NCBI GenBank assembly: GCA_028564705.1
Contig: JAPXFQ010001149.1
Span: 124,001 to 188,000, forward strand
Reading direction: 5' to 3'
Source of the DNA: Apricaphanius iberus
Lineage: Eukaryota > Chordata > Actinopteri > Cyprinodontiformes > Aphaniidae
DNA length: 64,000 bases
A program made the translations under genes and the position numbers. How positions within the stretch are numbered: position 1 is the first letter of the stretch; each line of letters begins with the position of its first letter. Positions 33,590 through 44,317 of the stretch are shown piece by piece. Below the pieces are notes generated by a model. The model had not been told where the DNA came from. It made no database searches and was given only the letters and a program-made list of their open reading frames with translations.

Positions 33590-34985
33590 TTTAATAGCCT
33601 CAATTAGGATTTTAGAATATTAACTCATAGAATCGATTTTCTCTTCCTCTTATTTCCACTTTTTACTCCTGGTGCTGCCCTGGCTGTGTATGAAAGTCGT
33701 TATTTGTAAATGGCGTACAGATTGACTACTTGATGGATTTATTTAAATCGACATGTAAATATGCCTTCTTTCCATACTTATATCGCAGACATCTTCAGCA
33801 GACATCTCAAAAGACCGCTGGCTGATAAATCAACTTTACAGCTACAGAGCTCTGTTTTTTTCTGTAATTTGTGTGAGTGAGCCCTTTAAAACGTAATGCC
33901 TGGCTGCCTGAAGGCGCCATAAATCAGGTATGCAGCAGAAGATCCCTTTTTGTGCAAATCGTTCAAGCAGGGTGGAAGACGAAGCAGCCCAGACCCTGGG
34001 CTGGTTAAGGCAGCGCGTCTCAGGAGGGCTTGTCTGAAGGTCGGCTGAGCTCTGTCTGGCCCCCGCTGCTCTCTAATCACCCTGACGCTGTAGTTACAAG
34101 GCTGACAGCTATGGCGCCAGAGAGAGTGAGAGTGAGCTTGTACACGTGACAAGGCCCACCTTGACTCACCACTTGTTTCCTCTCATCCTAATGACTTTCT
34201 ATCGATTTTTCCTGGAGCACACACCTCCCTGTTTTTCTTTGCTTTCAGCCTAGTCTGGGCCCAAATATTTTACAGATTGATTTTTCCCTACTCTGCTTAT
34301 AATGTATGCCAATCAAATCCATAGATTAGGACAACACACACTGGATTTAGAGTTTGCTTTGCATCATTGTTAGTAATGAAACAAAAAAAGTTCAGCATTT
34401 GATCCCAGTGTAATTAAACCGATCGCAGGCATAACCATTATGGGGATATGGAATCATTTTCTGGGATGTGTATCTCATGATAGTTATTTTCACTTTCACA
34501 ACTGTAATTGAGAAATGTATAAAAAAAAAAGATGAGAGACAAAGAGCAAAGACAAGGCAGCAAAGAATGGAGCAGAAAGTTGCTGACAGTTACTTTGTCA
34601 CATTTTAAACATTGAACTCAATAATGAATAAGGGCAAACCAATGTCAACCAATAATTACGTACAGAAATTGCATTTGAGTTTATATAGTGAATGTATAAA
34701 CGGCAATATACTGAGTGAGGAGGATGAAGACAAACTGGCACTTCATTGTGTATCAAAGCAGAGAAGATGCAGTGTAAGTCTCTATTTTCTCCACATAATC
34801 TGTCTTTACTTTTGTTGTGGGGGTTAACTACAGCTATCAAAAACATTGTGTAGAGGACACCGTCTATCATGCTACTCAAACTCTGTAAGTTGGAAACAAA
34901 CTTCCCTCATAATAGTGCTACACGCGTGGTGGATGGATTCACTCATTCACTTTGCTCAGACACTAAGAAAAGAAACGATTCACAA
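33590..34985. other. Non-repetitive island and spacer
   Basis: 33790-34200 looks unique (for example GAAGGCGCCATAAATCAGGT) and may contain conserved noncoding DNA. The 88-codon minus-strand frame there has no recognised domain. The rest is AT-rich. Confidence 0.35.
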
Positions 34986-34987
34986 CT

Positions 34988-35366
34988 AAAAGTATTTATA
35001 TATATAGTTAGCAAGCCCGTTTAGCTAGCTAGCATAGTTTTTGCTTTTTAAAATAAATATTTTGCTTGTTAACTAAATATTTATTTGACACTGTGAAAAT
35101 TGTAAATGACTAAAGTACATGGATGGATGAATATTTTAATTATTATATAATTAGCTAACCAGTTTAGCTTGCTAGCTAAATATTTAGCCTCAAAATAATA
35201 CTCAGCTTGCTAAGTTCATATTTAGTTTGAATCTGTGACATTTATAAATGTATAAATAATATATATGACTTTCAAAAATGAACCCCCATTTCTTTATCTG
35301 ACAGGATAAATAATTGAAATTATAGAAATTAATTTATGGCTGTGTAACTTTACAAATGACCCCCCA
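34988..35366 (+). mobile_element. Palindrome-MITE copy e (5' truncated)
   Basis: AGCTAGCTAGC and CAGTTTAGCTTGCTAGCTAA motifs are followed by the family's right part: TGTGACATTTATAAATG, a degraded AATTATAGAAATTAA, and GTGTAACTTTACAAATGACC ending in CCCCCA with TA after it. There is no left terminal repeat. Confidence 0.75.
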
Positions 35367-35369
35367 TAG

Positions 35370-36580
35370 TAGTCAGAGAAGGGTTGTATATTTGGAGAGA
35401 AACCCAAGGTGTGCGTCTGCAGTCAAGGCTTCATTCCTTTACAGCTTGTACCAGTGAACCGAGGCGTCCCAGTCGGCGCCCTCTGCTACTCACCTAATTA
35501 GCTCCAGGAGCCCCCTGCATTATTAACAGGCCCCCTAAATCATTCAGAGGGACCCTAATGTGTGTGTGCATGAGTGTGTGCAAGGAGCAACACAATGAGG
35601 GGGTACAGAGGATCACTGCGATAATGTCCTCCCCTATTCACGGCATGTCAGACATAATTATTCACCCTGGGAAGACACGGGTCCAGAACGCTGGTAATGG
35701 CACTCCTTGTCTCGTCCCCTCCTCCGTCTCCTTCCCCCCAAACACTGACTGACAGGGTGTTAGAAGGCTCAGACCTTGCACAACGGCAAACAGTGGAGGA
35801 TGGCCAAAACTGACAAGAGCGTTTATGTTCCTGAGGTCATGAGTTAATGCAGAGAAATCATCGGGAATAGATGGATAATGTTTGTTTTATTGTGTACATG
35901 AATCTCATTAACACCAGTAGCGGTGTCATTTGCAGGCCTCATTTGCTTATATTACACATGATTCACAAACCATTTTAGAGGTGTATTACCGTGATAGTAT
36001 GCTTTGAGTGTCATGAAGCTACTTTTACTGCCGGGTGACTCACGACCGTTGAGAAGCAGAAGCGCTGCATGAAAAGTCTAATTTGGGGGAACGAAGTGTA
36101 GATGAATCATGTCGGGCAGAACGTGGCTGTTTGCTCGAGGTCTAGCAGCTGGAAGTGGTTTGCTCCCGTTAGCGAGACACAAAAGTCAATACACATCACT
36201 TGCTCCCATTCAGCCAATAATGGCCGTGCGGGGTGGTGATCAGTTCTGCATGGGATAATATTTGGCTAGGCTGCCGACCAGCAGTTCTTAACCCAGTGAG
36301 TCCACAAGGGCTCACTGGAATGAGACTGTTTCCTGACGGTTCACACTGGTTTTTGTATATGTGTTAGCGTATGAAATATTGCCTCCTTGCATGCCTTTCC
36401 TGCCGTTACATTAGTTGTTGTGAAATAAAGCAATAATAACGCATGAACATTGAGTTTGAATTTTTCAAGAGCATTTAGTCCGTCCTTTCTAAAAGTGAAA
36501 TAATACTAAAACAAACTACTTTATCAATATTCATAAGCAAGAATTTGGTGAACAACAAAGCAGAGAAACCCAAATTTCTG
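35370..36580. other. Non-repetitive island, candidate regulatory DNA
   Basis: This is the longest repeat-free, balanced-composition stretch in the window. It holds two TAATTA homeodomain-type cores (35495-35500 and 35655-35660) in long clean segments such as CATTATTAACAGGCCCCCTA and GCAGGCCTCATTTGCTTATA. There is no frame with domain support. A conserved noncoding role is inferred from appearance only. Confidence 0.35.
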
Positions 36581-36584
36581 GATT

Positions 36585-38060
36585 CCCCAGCCAGCCGAGG
36601 AAGATAGTCTCTCTAGCGTGTCCTGGATCTTCCTTTGGGTCCCCTCCTGGTGGGACATGCCTGGAACTCCTCACCAGGAGGCTTCCTGACCAGATGCCCG
36701 AGCCACCTCAACTTACTTCTCTCGATGTAGAGGAGCAGAGGCTCTACTCTGAGCCCCCTCCAGATGACCGAGCTTCTGTCGTTCTTTTGGTCACTACACA
36801 GAGTTCGTGACCATAGATGACTGTAGGAATGTAGATTGACCAGTAAATTGAGAGCTTCGCCTTTCAGCTCAGCTCTCTTTTTGCCAAAAAAGACCGGACA
36901 GGACCTTGTCCCCGACCTGGAAGAGACCCTCTACTGTTTTCCAGTTCAAGACCATGGTCTTGGAATTGGAGGAGCTGATTCTTGGTAGCTGATTTACACT
37001 CTTTGCCGTGAACCGCTCCAGCAAAAGCTGTAGATCATGTTCTGATGAAGCCAGCAGAACCAACTAATCTGCCAACCAAAGGGATCCTCTCATCACCCTC
37101 GCTGCGGCTAAAAAATGTGTCCATAAAAGTTATCAACAGAAGTGGTTGACACAGGGCAGCCCTGATGGAGTCCAACTCTCACCGGAAGCAAGCCAGCTTA
37201 CTGCCACCAATGCAAACAACCTGTGTCAAGGGGCCTGGTACCCCAAACTCTTGGAGTACCCCCTACAGGACTTCCCAAGGGACACAGTCGAATGCCTTCT
37301 CCAAGTACACAGAGCACATGTAGACCTGCTTGGGTGAACTCCCTTCCGCCGACTTTCCGTTTGACCCTCCTTTTCAGAACCCCTTAATAGAACTTACCAG
37401 TTTGGCTCAGCAGTGTGATACCTCTGTAAATGGGAAAGAATCTAAAGTGTCCCCCTTTTTTAAATATAGGGACCACCACCCAGTTCTGCCAATCTAATGG
37501 AACTACCCCCAATGTCCGCATTAACCAACACAGTCCCACGACATCCAGAGCCTAGAGGAACTCCAGGTGAATCTCTCTCCACTCCTGTGAGCCTTACCAT
37601 CGAGGAGCTTTTTAAGCCCCTTGGTGACCTCAGCGCCAGAGATACTTCCATATTGGAAGGCTTACTGGTGGGATTAAGGAGGTCTTCTCCACCAACTCAA
37701 GATGTCCTGTCTCGAGGTCAGCTGCGCACCAGTCTCACTGTAACCAGTGTTGGTGGTACATGAGAATCGCTTCGAACATGTAGTCCTTCTCCATGGTCTC
37801 AGTCACCTACACCCGGGCTTTTGATCCAGGGAACGTCTGAGTCCTATTTTGTTCAGCCTGCCGGTACCTATCAGATACTCCTGGGTCCCATGGACCAAAA
37901 AGATTCGACCTTTAGCTTGACAACATGTCTCACCACCGTTGTCCACCAATGGGTTCTAGATTTTCAGCTGAGACAGCCGCCTTGACAATGGAGGCACTGA
38001 ACATGGACTACTGGGCTCAATGCCCTAGGATGTGTTCAAAGCTCTGCTGGGACACGAGTC
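36585..38060 (-). pseudogene. Non-LTR retrotransposon reverse transcriptase (antisense, broken)
   Basis: On the minus strand the sequence codes the C-terminal half of a fish LINE reverse transcriptase and the region after it. The box LVLLASSEHDLQLLLERFTA (37000-37060) follows the catalytic FADD site, which here reads A-D-stop: the second Asp codon is TAG (37064-37066). Downstream is the segment corresponding to ELSQKAKLSIYRSIYVPTL, now with frameshifts. Further 5' on the minus strand (37080-38050) lie reverse-transcriptase remnants broken by many stops. Clade not assigned. Inactive; both ends approximate. Confidence 0.8.
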
Positions 38061-38134
38061 TGCACCAACTGGTAAGAGGTGTGACCATTATCTGTCAAAA
38101 TTATTCATAACCTTCCTATTTTTCCATAACAGTT

Positions 38135-39189
38135 TTAAAAAAATGCGAAAATATACAGTAGATGCAACTTCTGGCTCATACATTTTTAAAGAGTTTGAGC
38201 TACACATACTGCTGCAGTTCAAACCAAGCATCAGAATGGGGAATAAAGGGGATTAAAGTGACTGAGAACGTGGCATGGTTATTGGTGCCAGACGGGCTGG
38301 TCCTTGTATTTCAGAAACTGGTGCTCTACTGGGATTTTCACCCACAACCATCTCTAGGGTTTACAGAGAATGGTCCGAAAAAGGGAAAATATCCAGTGAG
38401 CGGCAGTTCTGTGGACGAAAATACCTTGTTGATGCAAGAGGTTAGAGGAGAATGGCCCGACTGGTTTGAGCTGATAGAAAGGCAACAGTAACTCAAATAA
38501 CCACTTGTTTCAACCAAAGTACGCAGAAGAGCATCTCTGCACGCACAACATTCCTTGAGGAAGATGGGCTACAGCAGCAGAAGACCACACCAGGTGCCAC
38601 TCCTGTCAGCTAAGAACAGGAAACTGAGGCTACATTTCACACAGGCTCACCAAATTGGATAAAAGAAGATTGGAAAAATGTTAACTTGTATGATGAGTAT
38701 CGATTTGTGTTGCAACATTCGGATGGTAGGGTCAGAATTTGGTGTCACCAACATGAAAGCACGGTTCAGGCTGGTGGTGTAATGGTGTTGGGGACATTTT
38801 CTTGGCCCACTTTGGGCCCCTTTGTACCGATTGATCATCGTGTCCATCCCTTTATGACCACAGTATACCCATCTTCTGATGGCTACTTCCAGCAAGATAA
38901 TGCACCATGTCAAAAAGCACAAATCATCTCCGACTGGTTTCTTGAACATGACAATGAGTTCACTGGACTCAAATGGCATTCACAGTAACAAGATCTCAGT
39001 CCCAGAGTTCACCTTTGGGATGTGGTGGAACGGATGTGCATCATGGATTTGCAGCCGACAAATCTCCAACCGCGGGATGCTATCATGTAAATATGGACCA
39101 AAATCTCGGAGCAATGTTTCCGCTACCTTTTTGAATTTATGCCAAGAATGATTACCTAAGTGTTCCTAATAAAATGACCAGTGAGCGTA
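38135..39189 (+). mobile_element. Tc1-like fish transposon (decayed, 3' end present)
   Basis: The body from CATCAGAATGGGGAATAAAG to the terminus TTCCTAATAAAATGACCAGT, GAGCGTA closely follows a common teleost Tc1-like element. The right terminal repeat is present. The left one is degraded or lost. At least two in-body deletions are visible: after CATGAAAGCACGG, and inside GATTGATCATCGTGTCCATC. It lies directly beside the antisense LINE. Confidence 0.85.
38236..39150 (+). pseudogene. Tc1-like transposase (inactive)
   Basis: The DNA-binding half is recognisable from 38236 but broken by frameshifts and stops (for example TAA at about 38489). The catalytic half is open from 38686 to 38988. The first catalytic Asp is in YDEYRF (family SDESRF) and the second in YFQQDNAPC, both kept. 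A TAA interrupts at 38986, and the third catalytic box, normally P-I-E-H-L-W-D, reads P-R-V-H-L-W-D, so the catalytic Glu is gone. The cut-and-paste DDE enzyme cannot be active. Confidence 0.85.
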
Positions 39190-39665
39190 TGTATCTGCTG
39201 CGGTTTTTTGGTAAATTTACATGCTGCTTACAGTAATTTTCATTCTGCAGTAGAAGCCACACCGTTCAAAAGTGTTGCTCTGCTTTTTTTATGTTCAATC
39301 TTTACAGGGAACTAAGAAGATAAAAGACTTTTTATTGCAAGATGGGAAGAGAAATGTAATGGGAAAAAGAATTAGACTAGATAAAACTGAGGGAGTAAGA
39401 GTAAGAACGTTAATCTGCCATGCCCCTCCCCTCTGCGTTTCAATTAAGAAAATTACTTTTTAGCTCAATTAACAATAATTCACGCTTAACTGAATAAAGT
39501 TTATTACACAATCAAGGCAACAAAAGAGTAATGGACGGGGATGCTGATGCGTTTTGCAGGAACACCTTGCTGCAGAGTGTGTCGGCTCCTGGTAACTCTG
39601 AGTGTTGCTGATGTTCGGGGGAAGTCATCATGCTTTAAGACGGAGGGACTCCTTTATGCTACATT
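39190..39665. other. Spacer, no gene seen
   Basis: Non-repetitive with one unsupported 63-codon frame. Confidence 0.3.
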
Positions 39666-39669
39666 TATG

Positions 39670-41480
39670 TCTTGAAGTTTAGGCAATTCACAACAAATTT
39701 TATCTTAAGGCACTTCACAACAAAAGTAATTTCAATAAAATTATACAAACATTCCAATCAGTTAAAATTTTTCTATGCAAGGAATCTCAGCAGATTGCGT
39801 TGAGTCATCGGCGTGAGGCTGTGCCCGGATCATGCAGACTCCAACCACAGCTATTCCTCAGCAATCTCTCATGCTGAGAAAGCATGTAGCGACAGTGGAG
39901 AGGAAAAACTCCCCTTTAACAGGAAGAAACCTTCGGGCAGAACTTGGCTCAGTACAAGCGGTCATCTGCCACGACCGTCTGGGGGTCTGAGAAGACAGAG
40001 AAGAGACAGCATGGAGGATGCTCGGTGACTTTGATCATCATCTGGACTGATGTTGCCCATCCAGCAGGGGGCATTATAGTTGAGCAGGGTACCAGACTAG
40101 TGATGAGATTTATGGCTCTTTGAGGGGATCCGGTTCTTGGCGATACGTTCCTTTCAATATTTAGTCAGTTTTAGGAAGCCAGCTTGGGGGCATCTCAGTT
40201 TATCCTGGAAATAATCACTGGGAGGAATGATGAGGTGAGATTTGCAGTCAAATAATAAAAACTCAGATATCACACACCAATATCTGAGTTTGAATTATTC
40301 TGAAATATTGATTATTACCTCATTTGTCATGCGTCGACTATGTTCCAAAGGCTTGCACAACATCCATGTGCTTAGACGGTGACATCACTATTTTGGATTT
40401 ACCTTTAGTACAAAGTGTGTAAAGCTACGTTTACTCATGCTATTCATACAATACCTACTCACAAATAAACATCAAAAACAAAGCCGGCTACAATGAATTT
40501 CTGTGAAAAACAGCTTTTACTATAAACACTTCCACACAAGAACATTTTGACAGAAAACAAAAAATAGTTAAAGGTTTAAATATATACTGTAGATAAAATT
40601 AGAATAAATAAAATGGAAATGTCTACATCCAGTCCACTATTACTGCTATTAGTGATGTTGGCACTGAGACATAACTGTTCTGTCTCGCGGGGGAGCTAAT
40701 TTGTGTGCATCTGTGTGAAACACGCATAGGAAAAAAAGAACGACAGAAAGAACGGCTCCCCCCCAGCTGCGACTCGGCTCCCGTCGTTCATGTTTATGAG
40801 CCGTTCAAAAGAATTGGTTCGTTCGAGAACGTCACAACTCTATACCAGACAATGTGGAGCTTCTATGGGGAGAAAGCACAGAGAAAACTGGGTTAACAAT
40901 CGCAATTTCCGCAGAAAAACTATAACTGGAGAGTAGTAGAAGAGCGAAAAAAGTGGTCAGTCTATCCTCCAATAGTCCAAACCTATAGCAGAATAACTAC
41001 AAAAATAGCTCTGAGTAACCTAAGCATTTCTAAATATAATCTTAATCAAAAATGAAGGTTTAAAGCCTAGTCTTACAAACAGACAGAGTATCTGCCTCAC
41101 GGACTAATACTGGGAGCTGGTTCCACAGGAGAGGAGCCTGACAACTAAAAGATCTGCTTCCCATTCTACTTTTAGAAATCCTAGGAACTACCAGTAGACC
41201 TGCATTCTGAGAACAAAGTGTTCTGTTAGGAACATATGGAACAATCAGATCTCTGATGTACCATGGAGCTTGATTAGTGACTGCTTTATATGTAAGGAGG
41301 AGGATCTTAAACTATATTCTGGATTTAACAGGGAGCCAATGGAGAGAAGCCAAAACAGGAGAAATGTGATCTCTCTGCAGCATTTTGGATGAACTGAAGG
41401 CATTTTAATTGCATTTTGTGGACTTCCTGATAATAAGGAATCACAGTAGTCCAGCCTTGAAGTAACAAATCAAACTATTT
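39670..41480 (+). repeat. Long teleost interspersed repeat, split by a hAT insertion
   Basis: The sequence runs through GGCAATTCACAACAAATTTT, GGATCATGCAGACTCCAACC, TAACAGGAAGAAACCTTCGG, TTGCCCATCCAGCAGGGGGC, then, after the insertion, AATGTGGAGCTTCTATGGGG, GGTTCCACAGGAGAGGAGCC, TAACAGGGAGCCAATGGAGA and TCACAGTAGTCCAGCCTTGA. All of these belong to one high-copy repeat of fish genomes. Without the 745-bp hAT and its duplicated target it is about 1.06 kb. Transposon class not assigned; noncoding. Confidence 0.8.
40098..40842 (+). mobile_element. hAT element (745 bp) with perfect 8-bp target duplication
   Basis: TACCAGAC flanks both sides (40090-40097 and 40843-40850). The left end TAGTGATGAGATTTATGGCT and right end (reverse complement) TAGAGTTGTGACGTTCTCGA match a fish hAT group with GGTTCGTTCGAGAACG near the right end. 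The interior contains a CTCAGATAT...ATATCTGAG hairpin (40262-40290) and no transposase. It splits the teleost repeat cleanly. Confidence 0.9.
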
Positions 41481-41665
41481 AAGAAACTAAATGCTTGGTT
41501 TCTTAAATAAATATTTATTTTCTTAACTAAAAATTTAGCCAAGAAACTGAATATTTATTTTAACTAAATATTTATTTTATTGGCTAAATATCTAGTTAAG
41601 AAAGTAAATATTTAGTTTTCTAACTAAATATTTAGCTTATTAAACATTAGGTTTGAAAGCGTAAT
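41480..41665. mobile_element. Palindrome-MITE fragment f
   Basis: A run of TTAACTAAATATTTATTTT, GGCTAAATATCTAGTTAAGA and CTAACTAAATATTTAGC motifs, as in the interiors of the complete copies, with neither terminal repeat. It sits between the teleost repeat and the unclassified repeat copy 2. Confidence 0.65.
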
Positions 41666-41679
41666 AACATTATTTAGGT

Positions 41680-42570
41680 ATGGCTATGAATATTTATGAA
41701 TGATTGCTTATGAAAATCATTAATAAGATGAATAATTTGATCTCAACATGATTAACAACGGGGTACCACCATATATTTAGGAACTACTGTATATTAATAG
41801 CCAAATATTTCAGTACCAGTTATTGTTTATGATTATCTGCGTTATTAAGGCTGAGGTAATTAAACAAAAAGTGAAGGAATGAGCCAGAGATGTTTACTGC
41901 ACAGCAAATTACTACAAATGTATGTAGAATAATAGAAAAACAACTTTCCAAAATACTGAATTTTATTTACAAAAGAAGGGAAAAAAATGACAACATTTTA
42001 ATCAACAAAGCTAGTAACACACATAACTAATTAAAAAGAATAAACAAATTACCGAAAACAAAGAAGACAATGAATGGATAAATATGCAAGGAAATAGAAA
42101 CCATAAATCCTGATGTCACAGTTCAGTATGAATCTGAGGCTTATATTGAAATATCTGGAAGTGAAGCTAAATTAGTTTACCAATCATCATTAGTTTGAAA
42201 TATTTAGCATCTTTGGTTTTAACCTTTGGTTCGAACCCAATAAACAGTTTAAGGCAAAATAATGCATTCTTTGGATTAAGTAATGTTTCATTCAATAAAT
42301 TTACTGGATTAGAAATCAATAACCATTGGAGAATTGATTATTCACAGCAGTAATTTGTCTAATTTCAGTATTTCGATGCACTAAGAAGGCAGTTTCAAAC
42401 ACGGCTTATAGTATTAGTGATAGGTGTTTGCGTAAACAATCTATATTACAGCCAATCTCCATTTTGAATACCTTTAATAGCAACCTTTGTTTATGAAACA
42501 CAGCCCCAAAAGCAGGACACATGCGTTTGCTCGAACATGTAGCTTACAGCTAAATCATGTGGTGCTGCTT
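41680..42570 (-). repeat. Unclassified ~0.9-kb interspersed repeat, copy 2 (inverted)
   Basis: Its reverse complement aligns along the whole length with 12225-13090. Matching landmarks include GGCTATGAATATTTATGAAT, TAATAGCCAAATATTTCAGT, AATGAGCCAGAGATG, GATGTCACAGTTCAG, AAGCTAAATTAGTTTAC, CAATCTCCATTTTGAA and GGACACATGCGTTTGC. Both copies are old. No frames or ends diagnostic of a class. Confidence 0.75.
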
Positions 42571-43470
42571 AAAGCCATTTTGGTTTATTAATCAAAAAAC
42601 AAAGAAAAGGAAAACTCTTGTTGGCTTGAGTTAATTAGATTAGATTGAAGTTGGAAAACCTTGTTTAAACCTTGTTTAAACCTGCAGACCGAACGTTCTG
42701 TTTGTACCCAAACAATAAATTGAAATCTTACGAATCTGAAGAATCACAGGGAAAAACCATCAAGCCTTGAATCTTATTTATCCAAAACTAATCTTGCCGC
42801 TCCCCAGACAGACCTCATGGAGCGATTAAAGTAATCTAGGTTGCTCCATTGATGATGGGGAGAAGCTTAAACAAAATTATCAGGCCGACTAACAATGGCT
42901 GCGATCGATTAGCAGTGAGGTTCTGGTTTCCATTGCTGTTGGTGATGCAGGAAGCAGCCTTTAGCTCGGACATGGCTCGTTCTTTCCGGCTAGGCTAAAC
43001 AGAAATCAACTCCAACCTTCCTTCATTGACACAGTACCTGATAATTCAGCTTTCAAACACAGCATTTATCTCACATATGTTTAGTCGCAGTGGGTGGAAA
43101 TGGCTTCCGGCTTAATGCGGATCTGTGGTATGCTGTAGCTTGTCAGCGGCTCCCTTCCTCACGGCAGCGTCCGTAATTCAGAAAGCTTCTGATTGTTCAG
43201 CAGTCTTTGCCTTGGATCCAAATAACTTCCAACCTCGCCAGTGAAGTTGGAATGAAGTCTCAAAGTCCTCTCCTATTACAAGGCTCGGCAAAAGGCAAGC
43301 TGAAAGAGAATGGATTGGTGCTGGGGTTTACCCAATGCAAGCTCAAACGAGAGCTCACAGGATGGAGAGCGAGGGGGTGGAGGCAAGCCCTTTACATGAG
43401 TTCTTTTCTTCTCCTGTTGGAGCTAGAATGCGGATTAGCGCCACCCAATGGCTGTGTGTGGCCCTACAGT
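42571..43470. other. Non-repetitive island
   Basis: 42780-43460 shows no repeats and has clean segments such as GGAGCGATTAAAGTAATCTA that look like conserved noncoding DNA. The 89-codon frame at 43207 has no recognised domain. Confidence 0.35.
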
Positions 43471-43474
43471 TCAT

Positions 43475-44051
43475 AAACGAAATCTTAAGTAGCTAAATAT
43501 ATAGTTACTTAAGAAAATACGTTGTTTCTTAACTAAACATTTAGGTAGGAAGCTAAATATGTGGTTTCTTAAATAAATATTGAATAAATATTTAGTTTCT
43601 TCAATACATTTTTTTTTTCACAAACAAAATCTTTTGTTAATTAGTTAGTTGATGTAGCTTCTTAAGGAGATAAATGTTTAGGGAAGCTACATGCTTCATT
43701 TTTTAATTAATTCTTCATTTTTGTTCATTAGTTAATGAACAATATTTTGTTCCTTAAGAAACAAAATTATTAGCTTCCTAACTAAAGATTTAGTTCCTTA
43801 ACTAAACATTCATTACACAAACTAAATCTTTAGTTAGGAAACAAAAGGTTTCTTAGTTAATATGGCAAATTTTTAGCTCCCAAACAAAATGTTAAGCTTA
43901 CTTATTATATATTTAGGTATAAATTGTCATTTATAAATGAATAAATAACATGAGGAAAATATGACTTAGATTTTTTTTTAACTAATTTTCTTTCTCTAAC
44001 AGGCTAAATAACTTTTTGGTGTTAATTTTTGATTGTGTAACTTTAACCCCA
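43475..44051 (+). mobile_element. Palindrome-MITE copy g (5' end not found)
   Basis: The interior of TTAACTAAACATTTAGG, AACTAAAGATTTAGTTCCTT and AACTAAATCTTTAGTTAGGA motifs lies upstream of the right end AGGCTAAATAACTTTTTGGT, GTTAATTTTTGATTGTGTAA, CTTTAACCCCA with TA after it. Spacer length is irregular. Noncoding. Confidence 0.75.
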
Positions 44052-44176
44052 TAGAAATGTAACTATAACTATATAGTCTGCTTTAGGTTTAATGTGAACC
44101 CTCAAGGTGTTCTTTGTTTCTGGGTGTATCCATCCGTCTTTGTTCCATCTCTCTTCCTCCTCTCCTCCTCCTGCAG

Positions 44177-44209
44177 TTTTGGTTTGATTTACGCTGGTAC
44201 AATTATTGG
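44177..44209 (+). other. Candidate 33-bp microexon
   Basis: A strong pyrimidine tract (CTCTTCCTCCTCTCCTCCTC, CTGCAG) is followed by 33 bases and a GTAATC donor-like site. Two frames are open: FWFDLRWYNYW in phase 0, or a hydrophobic FGLIYAGTIIG in another phase. A TAA overlaps the donor, so any exon must end there. There is no flanking gene evidence. Confidence 0.2.
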
Positions 44210-44302
44210 GTAATCTCCACTGCCATTACTCTTAACATCTGCTCTGTCACAATGCGAACGGATTTTCCTGCTTTGCTCTGCAGTGCTTGTTCTATGTGCT
44301 AA

Positions 44303-44317
44303 CCCCCCCCCCCCCCC
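44303..44317. repeat. Poly-C run
   Basis: Fifteen consecutive C. A second C-run is at about 44556-44566. Confidence 0.9.
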
